Shown piece by piece: positions 9,801 to 22,089 of a DNA stretch of 64,000 nt. The notes beneath the pieces are model-generated. The model saw nothing but the letters and a program-made list of their open reading frames with translations. It did no database searches and was not told the origin of the DNA. A program made the position numbers and the translations under genes. The stretch is from positions 223,475-287,474 of the forward strand of contig CDMY01000347.1 in the NCBI GenBank assembly GCA_001179505.1, given 5' to 3'. Within the stretch, counting starts at the first letter, position 1. Each line of letters starts with the position of its first letter. Source of the DNA: Vitrella brassicaformis. Taxonomy: Eukaryota > Sar > Vitrellaceae.

Positions 9801-12800
9801 CGCTTTCTCTTCATCCTTCCCTTTGCAGCCCATCCAGGGCTTCACGCCCCAGACACTTCAGCTGCAGCTGCACCCGTCGGACCCCAGCGTGGCGCTCTCC
9901 AAGCAGCACCGCAGCGGCCTGTTGCTCAAGCACTTCAGGGAGCTGCCCACAGACGAGGGCAAAAACGGCTGGACCAATCCCGTCCGGTTCGCCGTGACAG
10001 TGACGCTGCCCGACGGTCTGCCCGAGCAGAGCTTCGAGTTGAGCATCCCCAAGGAGCGCATGCGCGACCTGGCGGGCAATGTCAACGAGCAGGATGTCGT
10101 CTACCACGTGGAATACGACAGGACACCACCCGAGATGACGCTATCCAAGACATCCCCCGACACCCTCGTTCTCGACAGCCCTTTCAGCGTCACACTCACC
10201 GCGTCTGAGAGCGTCCGCACGCTCGAGGCGACGGCGCTGCGAGTCGATGGGGGGCGTGTGTCGCGACTGACGCCGCAGGGCCACAATGCGTTTGTGGCTG
10301 AGGTCATTCCTGAGACGGTGGGTGAGATCCGTGTGGAGGTGCCATCAGACGAGGTGGAAGACTTCGCTGGCAATGCCAATGAGGAGAAGGCCGCGCTCCT
10401 GCTCAACTATGGTGAGACCCACACACACCCCCACCCACAAGACTAAACAGCAAACAGCACACCCCCTCTCGTGTTGACGTGATTGCTTGCAGTGCCGAAG
10501 CAGCCGTGGGGCATCACCCTCCCCCCGTCGCTCTTCAACGACGCCACGTCCCCATCTTTGGCCGCCCACCTGACCACTCTACGGCAGGGCGGCATCGCCA
10601 AGATGCGGCTCATGAAGTGGCCCCCACACGAGGCGCTCACCCTGCTGCAGACGGTGTTCGGCGACGAGGCAGAGGTGGTCGTGACGGTGCCCAATCACGC
10701 CATCTCCACCTATGCGGCTGATTTCACTGCCTCGCGGGAGCTGCTGAACGGGCTGGCGCCATTCGAGAGGATCATTCGCTACGTCGTGGGTAGGCAACAT
10801 GAATTCTCCTTGTATACGCGACGCGCATGGTGGGTCCATGCTCGCTTGCTGTGATGTGTTTTGCGTGCAGTTGGCAATGCGCCCGACCAGGAGAGCGCGG
10901 AGAAGGAGTCGAATCCGCCACTGCTCGCTTCCCTGCTGCAGGCACTCATGAACCTGCTCAAAGTGAGTGGATGGGATGCACTGCACTGGCTGCAGAGAAG
11001 GAAGAGACGCTCACACTTTCATTCTTTCGTCTGCCTCCAGGCGGCCGACGAGACCCTCTCCCCTCTCCAACAGCGGATCACCGTCTCGTGGAGCTCCGAT
11101 GCCTTCACACATACCTTCCCACCATCAACAGCTCGCCTCGCCGGCACCACAGAGGACGGCCATTTCCCGGAGGATTCGCAGGACGTCCTGTACCAGACAC
11201 TGAAGCTGCTGCGCAGCCAGGGCAGGGGCCTGCCCTTCCTCTTCTCGCTCAACCCCTATAGGATGTGGCTCGACGGGCGTGACAGCCGAAAGCTGCCCAT
11301 CGCGTACGCTGTTGGGGCGTCAAAGCCAATGGTCAAGGACTCCTCCACCAACGAGTCATACGCCTGGGTGGGGGAGGCGAGGCTACTGGCGGCCAGGACA
11401 GCTATGGACCGAGCAGGCTTCGACGGCATTCCTCTGGCGGTGAGTGACATCTACTGGCCCGCCAAGAGCGAAGACGGCGCGAGCACAGCGCTGGTAAAGG
11501 CGCTCTTCGAGAGCCTGATGTCGATCACGTCGGCCAACAGGACGGTGGAGGCCTGGTGGGGCAGCGGCGATCACGACGCGCCATCGGGGACCCTCGTCAA
11601 GAAGGACGGCCACTTCGTGTGGGAGGGCACCCTGCCCGAGTGCTACCAGCTGCAGCACAAGGTTACGGGCAAGACCAAGGCCAGCCCCGCGCTCAGCCAC
11701 GAGAGCTCCGCCTTCGCCGACAGCGCACTCGCGTGCGCCCAGCAGTGCCGCGAGGTGACGTCCTGCGGGTCGTGGGTGTACCGCTACAAGGCCAACCAGT
11801 GCACCACCTTCACGGCCCCGCCCGTTGGCTCGCTGCGGCGAGAGGGTCTGCTCGAGGTGGGCGGCCTCACATACGTCATGGTCAACGACGAGCCAGTCGT
11901 GTCGGGCTCGCGCGTCTGCGAGGAGGCAAAGGGCGGTAAGCGTACAGGCAGGCAGGATTGCGTGTTCTCTCTGATTCTTTTGTGCTCTCTCCGTCCAGAT
12001 ATGTCCTCCCCCTCGGCACCGTCGCGAGTGTCCCGCAGCCCCAAGGTGCCCTCGACCGACGAGGGCCCCCTGCTCGACCCACCCAACGTGCCGCAGCAGG
12101 TGGCCAACAGCAGCGTTAATGAGACGGCCCAACACATCCCCACGCCGCCCGTGGTGCCCCTCGAGCGGCTCCTGGCGGTGCGGCTGCTGCTCGACTACGA
12201 TGAGGTGCTGAAGACGGAGGCGTCTCGCGCTGACCTGCTGGAGGGGCTGAGGACAGCCGTGGCGGACTCGCTGTGGATTGCCAAGAACGACTGCACCATC
12301 AAGGGACTCATCCGGGGGTCCGTCGTTGTGCTGCTCAGCGTGGCTGCACCGAATGAGTTCAAGGATCAGTCCTCCCTAGAAAAGGCATGGTTTGAGATCC
12401 TCACAGGTACGCCTCTCCTCCTCATCTTTCCCACACACACACGGTCAATACAATCCTCTGCATCCGCCCTCTCCTTCTGCTGCTGGGCTGGGCTGTGGTT
12501 GGCTGTGGTGGCTTGCAGATCCGCTCTCCCCGCTGCGTCAGGCGTTCCCCATCGACCCCTACTTCCCCTCCTTCGTCGAGGTGCCCACCCTCAACTCCCC
12601 TCAGGGCATCTTCGACGAGTCATGGGAGGACATCCGCTCCTCAATCCAGCCCAACACACCCCTGCCCGTCAACAACAATTTTATCGGCCAGGCCATCGGG
12701 CGGCACTTCCCACCAGCCACATACAATCGCCCGCCGGCAGCCAACCACAACGAGACGCACAGCGGGCCACGGGCAGAGGAGGGCAGGAGTGAAAAGGGCG

Positions 12801-13705
12801 GCTCGCACCTAGCGAGAAGCGGCTCGCCGGCGCTTGAAGAGCAGGGAGGCTTCCCGGTGTGGGCGGCGGCAACCGTCATTGTGTTCCCCTCTGTCATCAT
12901 TGCGGCCACGCTCATTCTCGGCATACGGCGGAAGCGAGCAGCGGCAGCCAAGCCGTCGTCCCGGCCGCCCAGCCCGCAGAGCACCCATGCCACCAATTCG
13001 CCCAAGTCGGTCAGCGACCACCAAGTGACGACTTGCAGCAGGGCGGCAGACAGCAGCGAGGCCCCCCCACAGCAGCAGATGAGGGCTCCCCTTGTGATCC
13101 CCTCCACATTGCGGGGCGGGGGAGTCGGTGCACTCTTCCGCTGCACACGGGCGCCAACCAGCCCCTCCTCGCCTGCACAGCCGGGCGGGAGCGGGTACCT
13201 CTCGCCGCGATTTGCCGTCGGCTCCGAGACGGCGTCGAACGGCAACACCACGCCGGTCTCCGCGGCCAGTGGGACTCCGCGGTGTCCGGCGGAGAAGGGC
13301 AGCTTCTGTGTGTGGAGCGTCGACTCGCACTCAGAGGGGCTGAAGGAGGGCGTGGAGACCTTCCTGGCCGGCAAAATCACGCACGACAGAGACAGGGGAG
13401 AGAGAGAGAAGGAGGAGAGTCACTCCACCGCTGCTGCTGGTGGAGGAGGTGGAGGTGGACGTGGAGGTGGCGGCGGAGGTGGCGGCGGAGGTGACGAGGG
13501 CGGTGGTCGGCACGTGTCTTACAGCAAGGTGTGTTCGGTGTCGAGCACGCCACAGCCGCCCGGGTCGCCCTCTGCGGGCCCATCGCAGTGGCCGGGCGAC
13601 CTGTACCTGAGCGTGGAGACGGTGGTCGACGACCTGGTCGTCGAGAGGCTGGTGGAGGAGGAGGAACGGTCAACCTCTTATAGACCCGACGTGGGGGTGT
13701 GTTGA
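6857..13705 (+). CDS. Large type I surface protein with apple/PAN-like and Ig-like modules
   Basis: Fifteen exons join to 1,866 codons with every phase matching: 6857-6965, 7059-7352, 7435-7893, 7987-8247, 8392-8400, 8475-8677, 8749-9097, 9182-9541, 9633-9724, 9829-10411, 10493-10789, 10871-10962, 11041-11935, 11999-12406 and 12519-13705. A signal peptide (MVGLRRQVCAVALLLPLATA) leads into a first apple/PAN-like Cys module (residues about 37-125, with KEECWSLCEPLPECQG). A second lies at about 380-470 (KEECWEQCRPMPECHG) and a looser third at about 1240-1320. Between them are bacterial-type Ig-like repeats (LEDFTVTW, VRDAAGN, DRTPPEMTLS, LTASESVRT). One membrane span (WAAATVIVFPSVIIAATLIL, about residue 1583) precedes a tail of roughly 260 residues with a poly-Gly run. 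PAN and Ig-like folds bind proteins or glycans, so an adhesion or receptor role is inferred. Confidence 0.85.
8392..8400 (+). other. Nine-nucleotide microexon of the PAN/Ig-like gene
   Basis: The sequence cttgtgaaa lies between AG at 8390-8391 and gtaaga at 8401. It begins at codon position 2 and leaves one base over, and it is needed to keep phase between exons 7987-8247 and 8475-8677. It supplies the Cys and Glu of TCET just before DPPTDGC, equivalent to the Cys in QCQDNTPP at the start of exon 4. Confidence 0.7.
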
Positions 13706-14205
13706 TATATATAAGGGCCTTCCTGTCTGTGGTGGGTTGTTGTCTTTCTTGTACAGCTGGCTGTAGGTGGGGTGATGAATCACGTACAGCTATTTCTGAT
13801 GCATTGCATTCATTGCATGGTGCTGACTGATAACATTATTGATTGCTTCGTGTGTTTTTTCCAAGGGACAGGGAGGGGGGAGGGGGAGGGCATTTCATTG
13901 GTTGGCGGTGAATCGCTTGTTGTGTTTTTTTGCTGAGCTTGCCGTCCATCGACTCACTCACAGATGTTTCACACGTACACATGTTGTTATTGATTCATTC
14001 ACTCACTGTACACCCGTTTGTGTCATAATAATACTGTTTGAGTATTATATCGCTGAGGAGGTCGGGAGGCGGCGGTGTTTATTTATTTGTAAGGGGAAGA
14101 GACACATACCATGACACACACACACACCTCACTGGACGTGAACCTGTGTGTTTTATACATCCACACGTGCACATGTGTGCTGGTTGGTGCCCTCTATTTC
14201 TCTTC

Positions 14206-14240
<35 letters not shown>

Positions 14241-15343
14241 AGCAACCCACCCACACTCACAGCCACTTACCCCAATTGGCTGTCTTGTCTACTCCATGAA
14301 GCAACGTTGGTCAGCCCATCAAGGAAGAGGCAGACAGACAGACAGGAATGAATTGATTGCTGGCCTTTGTGACGTGGGTTTTGTGACTACTACTACAGGC
14401 AGGCAGACAGACAGACAGAGACAGGATAACTGTGTGGGAGAGTATGTGTTGCGTGTTTCGTGTTGCGTGTTATGTTTTGTGGGGGTGGGGCGGTGAGGCT
14501 TACAGGGGCGGGTTTATTAGGGCCCCCTTTGCTGAGCGGATGCCATAAATGCCATTGGAGCTGACTGTGGTGTGGTGTGCTGTCCTGCGCGTGGCTACTG
14601 CTGATAGATTGGTACGTACGCAGATTGACTGATGCGTGTTTCATGCTGAGTGTGTGAGGTATTTGTACGGCCCTGGCTCATGGCATGGCATGGATGGGAT
14701 GGGATGGGATGGCTGACCGACTGTTGTTTGTGGATATTATATATATACACATACATACCATACACACCTATGACGTACATACTCTCTCCCTCCCTCCCTC
14801 TCTCCCTCTCTCCCTCCATCTCTTTCTCTCTCTCTATATGTCTCCTTGTTCCTCTTTCCTCTCCCCCGGTAACATGCGCATGGCCATTGGATGTGTTAAA
14901 GGAAGAGGCGGCCTCCGTCCGTCCATCCGTTGGCCTGCCTAAGTGCATGCCGTTGTGTGGGGGGCTGTGATGTGGTGCTCGTTGGTCGGGCGGTTGTGGT
15001 GGGCTAGATGGATGTGCACCATTCAGGCAGACAGACAGACATGTGCTAAGTAAGTGGACTCGCTGCGCCGCGCTCACACTCATCATCTGATAGTTAACGC
15101 TCGAACACGTTTACAAGGACCAAGCTAATGTCGCCGCGCTGTCCACTCCTTTGGCACGTTTTTCCTTCACCAGTCTGTCTGTCCGTCGGGCCACTTTCTC
15201 TCTACCGACCATCATCTTGGCATTGTCATGGCACTGGGAGGTTTAAACAGAACGAGCTCTCTCTCTCTCTCTCTCCTCCCCCCCGCGCGAACGCATCATT
15301 CACTCGTCATTGTCGCTGCGTCTCGGCAGTTGGCTTGTCTTTC
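13706..15343. other. Long repeat-rich spacer, no supported gene
   Basis: Convergent 3' flank between the PAN/Ig gene and the minus-strand phosphatase. It contains TC/CT runs (about 14200-14240, 14778-14840, 15256-15282), CAGA runs and GGGAT repeats at 14690-14710. No open frame has coding character. Confidence 0.5.
14198..14240. repeat. (TC)n microsatellite
   Basis: A nearly pure TC dinucleotide run with one TG interruption. Confidence 0.8.
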
Positions 15344-18300
15344 TCAGGCATGATGATGATGATGGTGATGACCATGACAATGATGACAATGATGACGACT
15401 CTCCTCCTCAGGCACTTCCATCTGAAACACAGAGGGCAGCGGCTTGCCTTCGTCGACCGCCTTGCAGACGGGGAAGTCGGATCGCTTGGCGGGGTCGCTG
15501 GGCGGGTCGCGGCCCAGGAAGGCTCGGTCTTTGAAGAGCTCCTCGTCTGGTGTGCCGGGCGCCACGCACCACCGCCGCATAGTCAGGGGCTGTCCGTCAG
15601 GCAACGTCATCTTGGCCCTGGGGGAGTGAGAATGGAGCCATGAGAAGGACAGAAAGAGACGTGTGTGGTGCGGTGTGGTGTGGTGTCTCTGCAGATACAT
15701 ACTTGATTTTGTCGAGGAACTCATCGAGGCAGCACTCGGCCTTGCCCCCGCAGACGGGCATCTCGCGGCCGTTGTAGATGATCTTGACGAAGTGCTGGGC
15801 CTCTGGCCATCCACACACAGACACGCACACGTAGAGACACACGCACTTACAGAGTGCACTGTTCTGCCTTGTTTGTTCCCTGCTCTGCAGACTTACTTCC
15901 GTTGACGCGTTTCTCCCAGAGCTCCCAGAAGATCGACGAGGCGAAGGGCGGCTGCTCGTCGTCAAACACGTCCATCGTGCCTAACCCCCACACACGCAGG
16001 AAGGTCATTGTGCCGTCACGTGTGTGTCGGGTGGCGATCTGTGACCCCTTACTGAGTGCAGCCGCGATTGTGCTGTCGTGAGCACTCATCAAAAGGAACT
16101 TCAGCGTCACGAACCTCATGTCGCTCATGCCGGGGTACTGCAGGCCACGCAATGCAATCCACAGAACCAAACAGCTTTGGCGCACACAGATGGTTCAACA
16201 CAACACGCAGACCGACAGACCTTCTTGATGATCTTGGATGCCTCTCTGAGTGACTGTCGGTCGCCCTTCGCCTTTGCCTTGATCGCAGTGACGAGGACGT
16301 CGTAAAAGGCCGACGTGGCCACGCGGGCGTAGAACTCGTCGTCCCAGATCTGTTTCATTCATGTGTCTGTTTCTCCTTTGCCTCGTGTGTGTGTCTCTGT
16401 CTGTCTGTCTGTCTGGTGTGCACTGCTGACGAATGAGAATTTGTGGTCGAGAGCGCGTTGGACGAAGTGGATGTCGCGGGGGTCCTGCAGAATCACATGG
16501 CGGCCGTCGGCGATCTGACACGTCACGGCGTCGCCCATCTGGGCACACAAACTGACCACAGGACACCGCAGCCATGTCGCCCGCCGGGCATGTCTGTGTG
16601 TCTGTGTGTCTGTGCTGCGTACTCGTAGACGCTTTCGGTGAAGCACCAGTTGGGGTCAGGGGAGCCAGGGGGGGTTCTTGGCCAGAATGCTCTGGCATTC
16701 CTTGTCGTACTTATCCTGCACGTCATGCCAAGTCTGCAGACACACAGACACACACACACACACACACACAGACACAGACATTCACAGGTGTTGGTCGATG
16801 GGATGGCTCGTACTGACCAGGTCGCGGAGTGCCTCGGGCCTCTTCTTGGCGCGTTTGATTTTGCCGGCGAGCATATCGAGGTAGAACTGGCGTGAGGGGC
16901 TGGGATACTCCTGGTCCTCGCCGTGTTTGGCCTTCCAAAGCTCCTCGTAGTGGCCACACGCCGCGGGCTCCTGGCCCAGAATCAGCGGGTCGTTGTGCTT
17001 GTCGGCCGTGAACACTGCAGACAGAGTTCGCACAATCTGGTCCGTGGCTCTCTTGGATGTGCTGCAGCGCGGTGAAAGCATACCAGGCACGATTTGCCAG
17101 TCCCCTGGGAGCGGTCGTTTGTTGAGGTAGGTGAAGGGCCGGAGGTCGATGTTGTTCTTGGCGGCGTAGCGATGCAAGTAGTCGCGCGTCTCGAACTCTC
17201 TAACAGGAGAGGGAGGCATCAGAAGAAGATAGCCCATATGTTCTTCTTTACTCGTTGGTACCTGACGCCTCCCCAGCCGAATTTGTCGGACATGTCTCTT
17301 CGGTCGGGCTCGCCCGGACCCTCGTTGTAGGTGTCCCGACGCATGGCGGCTTGGCCAGCAGAGAACTGCTCACCTGCACACATAGGCGCAAGCAGCCCGA
17401 GTGTGTGTGTGGATGCTGGTCGGCTTGTCCGTTACATACATACCTGACTCAGGGGGGTAGAGTCCGGCCATTTGTGCCATGGCCGACATGACAGTGCGCC
17501 ATATGGCTGAAGAACGGATGCAGACCTCCTCCTGCAAACAGTGCTAGAGCGGGAGGTCGGCTTGCTTCTGTGTGTGTGTGTGTGCGTGTGTGCAGAAAGA
17601 CTTCAAGGAGAACGAAAAGGATGGATGGTGGGGAGGACGCAGCGGCCTGACCAGCATCGGCCAACTGCAGGCACGACATGCACCCCACGACACATCCAGA
17701 CAGAGAGGGTCTAGTCTCAGAGATTGCATGTGCTGCTCTGTACGTTCAGCAATACCTCCTCGGGAGCATCATTCGCAAGAAGTACATCGAGAACGTCAAG
17801 CCACCCCTCCTTTCGCCGAGCTTCAAACCGGTGCGTTGCGCGCAGTCAGAACATCGGGACGTGCAGACACACGGATGTCTGTCTCCACAGACGGGGGCAG
17901 CGGCGCAGCACTCTCTGCGTCTGTCTCATCTCACGTACGGTGAAGTAGCGGTACGGTGCCCGTGCGCCGTGACGGCACATCTCCACCACAAAGACCAGCC
18001 TGTCACTCAATCCTGCAAGAGCGAAAGACGAGACGCACAAACGGCACGAGTTCTGCAATGAATGCAGTGCCAAGCGGCCCGCTGAGGTTTGCCCGAGCCC
18101 ACCGGTGCGAGCATGCAGGAACGAAGTCGCTGTGGCGTTTCCGAGCTCCTCCTCCTCGGACTCTGGCACGGAATCATCCTCAACATCAGGTGGCGCCCCA
18201 GAGGGGCTGTGGCGGATGTTGTGATATGTGCCGTTGTTCTCGATCAGGGTGTCCTGGAGGGAATCGTCTATGAAGTCATCGATGCCGAACTGACTCACAT

Positions 18301-18403
18301 CACCACCACCAGAGGGCACTGCGGGCGGGACGATGGACTGGACAAACGAGTTGGCATTGACGAACTGACCAAGGACGACGAAAAGAAAAACGTAGACGTG
18401 CAT
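15344..18403 (-). pseudogene. Histidine acid phosphatase paralogue with inverted internal exons and a frameshift
   Basis: Exons on the minus strand: 18103-18403, 17939-18012, 17444-17531, 17262-17373, 17084-17199, 16818-17014, 16623-16733, 16431-16551, 16221-16349, 16053-16137, 15897-15980, 15703-15802 and 15344-15617. Exon 1 carries a signal peptide (MHVYVFLFVVLGQFVNANS). The catalytic RHGARAP motif sits at residues 114-120 and the proton-donor pair occurs in MSAHDSTIAA, as in secreted or lysosomal histidine acid phosphatases. Two exons that belong between RHGARAP and EEVCIRSSAI lie in opposite orientation at 17596-17830. A C7 run at about 16671-16677 adds one base inside KNPPG and breaks the frame. 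The C-terminus ends in a His-rich tail. It may be a pseudogene, or the region may be misassembled. The intact paralogue is at 18511. Confidence 0.8.
17596..17830 (+). other. Two phosphatase exons inverted inside the minus-strand gene
   Basis: On the plus strand, 17596-17670 encodes a stretch starting KDFKENEKDGWW and ending GLTSIGQLQ, and 17750-17830 encodes one containing LLGSIIRKKYIENV. They align with the plus paralogue's NWWMDG, ALTQLGQLQ and VLGSIMRKRYVEEY. The intron between them starts GC (gcacga) and ends TTCAG. Both exons start and end in phase 0, exactly what the flanking minus-strand exons (ending 17939, starting 17531) would need if this block were turned around. Confidence 0.8.
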
Positions 18404-18510
18404 CTTGCAACAGCTTTGCTGCAGGGCACCCACTGCGAGCCTGAGACCGGCCCCCACCCATCCGATCGGCCAGAAACCTTCCGGGCTTTCCGGGCCAGCG
18501 CAGTGAGGCG
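18404..18510. promoter_or_regulatory. Shared 107-bp upstream region of the phosphatase pair
   Basis: Only 107 bp separate the two signal-peptide ATG codons at 18403 (-) and 18511 (+). Both 5' untranslated regions and any promoter must lie here, or the transcripts overlap. Confidence 0.5.
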
Positions 18511-21500
18511 ATGTGGCGCGTGGCATTTCTCTTGTTTCTGTGTGCTGCATGGGCCAATGCGGGGTCCATCGGTGGCCTGGTGAGCCACAAAATACAAGAT
18601 CTCGCACCACACCACACCATCCATCACCTGGTGTGCATTTCGTGCCATGTGAGCAGTCTGCGGAGCCCCGGGTTGTGATATCCGATACGGATGACTTCGA
18701 GGAGGTCCTCACCGATGCGGGCGGGCGCTACTTCAACATCCGCCATAACCCTGCTGCCAGCAGCCGGGACGAATCGGCGTGCTACGGGTCTTCGTGCAGC
18801 ATCGGCGATGGCCTCACAGGCGGCGCCAACTCATCCTCCTTTGCAGAGGCCGGGGACCCAGCAGGTACTGTACGGTACGCATGGAGAGAACAATGGATGG
18901 ATGCACTCGGCGGCTGTGGGATATATGAATGAATGAGTGCATTTGCAATGTGGTGGTGGTGGTGTTGTCCAGATGAGATGAGGCTGCTGATGGTAGTGGA
19001 GCACTGCAGACACGGTGCCCGCGCACCCAAGCGACAATATGAGGTACGAAGTGGACCACCGGCATGGATGGAGGGATGGATGCATCATGACATGAGGCCT
19101 GTTGAGCTTCCTTTATGTGTGCTGTGTGTCATCATATGCAGGGAAACTTGACGGAGAACCGAATCAGCTACCAGAACTGGTGGATGGATGGGACCCGCAA
19201 TCATTCTCCGATCTGGAATGGAGGCCGTTCGTGTGTGTGTGTGTGTGTGTGTGTGTTCAGGTATGGAGGCCACAGCGCGCTGACGCAGCTCGGCCAACTG
19301 CAGGTGGGACGATGGAACCAACGATGGTGCCCTCCATGACATACACAGACGGAATGCCACCGGGTTGTCTTCTCCAGCACTTCGTCCTTGGCTCCATAAT
19401 GCGCAAGCGATACGTGGAGGAATACAAACTCCTCTCTAAAGAGCTGAGAACGGTCAGAAGGATGCACTGCACTCCAGCGGACACGCACGCACGCCGGAGT
19501 GCGTTTGTTGTCGCAGGAGGAGATCTACATCCGTTCGTCAGCCATTTGGCGCACCGTTATGTCGGCCATGGCACAAATGGCCGGACTCTTCCCCTTACAA
19601 GCCGGTCCACCCCCCAGCCACCGAGACCCATCCACACACACTCTCGCCTATGTCTCCTTGTCTCCTCCCATCTGATGCGAATGACTGACAGGCCCCGGCT
19701 ATAGCGAGCCAGAAGAGACCATGCGGACGGTGGTGTACCAGCACCCCAAATCGCGGCCCAACCTGACGGAGTTCTTCGGGTGGAAGGACGTCCGCGAGTT
19801 CGACACAGTGCATTACCTCCATGACTTCGCCTGCCAGCACCACGTCGACATCAAACAGTTCACAACACAGCAGAAGTTCCCACTGCCCACCGGATGGCAA
19901 ATCGTGAGCAGAGCAAACCGGGATGGGCTTGACGCACTCAACGAGGGAAGTTCTGGACCCCTTTGTGTGTGTGCGTGTGTGTTTGTGTGTGTGTGCGTGT
20001 CAGGTGCCTGTGTTCACTGCCGACAGAAAGAATGACATGATCCTGCAGGGAATGGTACGCCACTCACACGCATACCTCCGCTCATACGCATCCACGCGTT
20101 GACCCGTGTCTTTTCTGTCGTCGGCTGTGTGTGCAGGAGGTCAGCGGGGTTCGCTGGCGTGTGCTGCAATTGGTAGCCTGTCTGTCTGTCTGTTGCTCAA
20201 TCAGCCGTTTGCGTGCGACCAGTACGAGAAGCTCTGGAAAGCCAAACACGGCGAGAGCAAGACATACCCTGACCCCTGCTCTCAGGTGGTGTCAGGCCAT
20301 CCATCCACAAGACGTGGCATGTCAGTTATTGTGGTAGTGTGTGTCCTGTTGGCCTGCCTGCAGTATTACATGGACTTCAGCAGCGGCCAATGGGACCGCA
20401 AAGCCGACAAACCACCCGAGTTCAAGGGCATGGTACACCTACTGCAGGCCATGGCTGCACAGCCAGGCCAGGTTTTGCCCATTTGTCTGCTCGTATTTGT
20501 GTTTCTTCGCCCACAGAACTGGATCAAGCTCAACGACAAGTACAAAGCCGATCTGGAAAACCTACTGAAGAAAAATCCTCCCGGTACCTGGACATCCAGA
20601 CGGCGACAGAGAGAGAAGGGTCCAAAATGCAGTTAGTGAGTGGCCGGCCGTCGGCCGTCTCCTACCTTGTCTGTCAGGGCCTGTCAACGCCGAGTTCTGC
20701 ATGCAGGACGACCCTCTCGGGTAGGCAGGGCAGCTGGGTGGCTGGCGATGTATGTGTCATGTGTCATGTGCAATGTGTCTGTGCGTGTGGTTGGGTCGGT
20801 CGACGCATACATACACACATGTACATGCAGTGTGGTGGCGCTGTTGGGCGACGTCACACAGTGCCTTATCGCCGGTAGGTACGCAGGCAGACGGAACGAA
20901 CACATATCCGGTTGTGAGACACGTCTTGGTGCAGCTGGCCGCAAGACGGTCTTCAACAATGACGATATCAAGTAAAAAGGAGGGAGTCTCTCTGCTGCCG
21001 GGTTATGTCATCTGACTGGTGTGGTGTGTCCAGAAAGTTGAATTTCTTCAACGACCTCCGATATGTCTTCAACTGGGGAGACGAGGTCAGTCCGTGGCGC
21101 GCAGCACAGCACAGCCACACATGGGTGGTGTCCATCCACCTGTGGCGGTGTCCGTCCCGTGTGTGCAGTTCTACGCGCGTGTCTTTTCTGCGGCCTTCTA
21201 CGGCATTTTGCTGACGGCCTTCACCGCCAAGGCCTCACACGACCCCAAACTCATACGCACCGCCGCCAAGACTATCAAGAAGGTCCGTATGAGAGGGAGT
21301 GGAGTGTATGGCGATGGTCTGTCTGTCTGTGTGCGTGTGTGTGTGTGAGCACTACCCTGGTATGGGTGAGATCCACATGGACAAGCTGAAGCTGCTGCTG
21401 TTCAGCGGCCACGACACCACCATAGCCGGAATGCTCGATGTCATGGGCGTCTTCGACTACACACAACCGCCGTAACCACACCTCACCCCACCACACACGC

Positions 21501-22089
21501 ACATCGATCACATGCATTCGCACACACATATACACATCCACGTCGATGCCCCTGGCCGGCCACGCAGGTTTGCGTCGTCTGTGTTCTTCGAGCTGTGGGA
21601 GAGGGGCAAGCAGCACTACGTCAAGGCAAGCAAAACAAGCCGACAGACAGACAGAGAAACAAACAAACATGCCAGCCACATGTGCGTGTCTCGGTCTGTG
21701 TGTCTGCAGGTGATATACAATGGCAAGGAGCTGGACCCCTGCGGCGATGGCAACACAGGCGGATGCCGGCTCTTCAAATTTGCCCACAAAATCAAGTAGC
21801 CAGCCACGACACAACACAACACCACACCGAAGAACTCCCTCCCTCCCTCCCCCTGTGTGTCCGCGTCTGCAGGGGCAAGATGACCTTGCCCGACCAGTCT
21901 CTGCTGACGATGGAGCGGTGGTGCATGTCGCCCGACTCCCCCGACGAGCACATGTTTGAGGACAAGGACTTCCTCGGCCGCGACCCGCCCAAGAAACACG
22001 CCACGCGGGCCGACTTCCCCGTGTGTGTGGACCTGGACAAACACACGGGGAAGAGCAGCTTCATGGAAATGAAAGTAGGACACATGTAG
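18511..22089 (+). CDS. Secreted histidine acid phosphatase
   Basis: Twenty-two exons join to 633 codons with matching phases: 18511-18579, 18657-18864, 18973-19043, 19142-19230, 19261-19303, 19378-19452, 19517-19604, 19692-19903, 20004-20054, 20137-20139, 20205-20285, 20364-20432, 20517-20583, 20678-20720, 20831-20874, 20935-20971, 21034-21085, 21169-21282, 21350-21471, 21568-21625, 21710-21795 and 21873-22089. A signal peptide (MWRVAFLLFLCAAWANA) opens the protein. The phosphohistidine motif RHGARAP is at 105-111 and the HD pair (SGHDTTIAG) at 493-494, the two hallmarks of the family; MSAMAQMAGLFP is also typical. It should hydrolyse phosphomonoesters in the secretory pathway, a lysosome-like compartment or outside the cell. 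No C-terminal membrane span is seen. Exon 20137-20139 is a putative 3-nt exon, and the intron at 21626 starts with GC. Confidence 0.92.

Noticed and set aside
12601-13380. 259-codon minus-strand open frame
   Set aside because: Antisense to the transmembrane and tail exon of the PAN/Ig gene.
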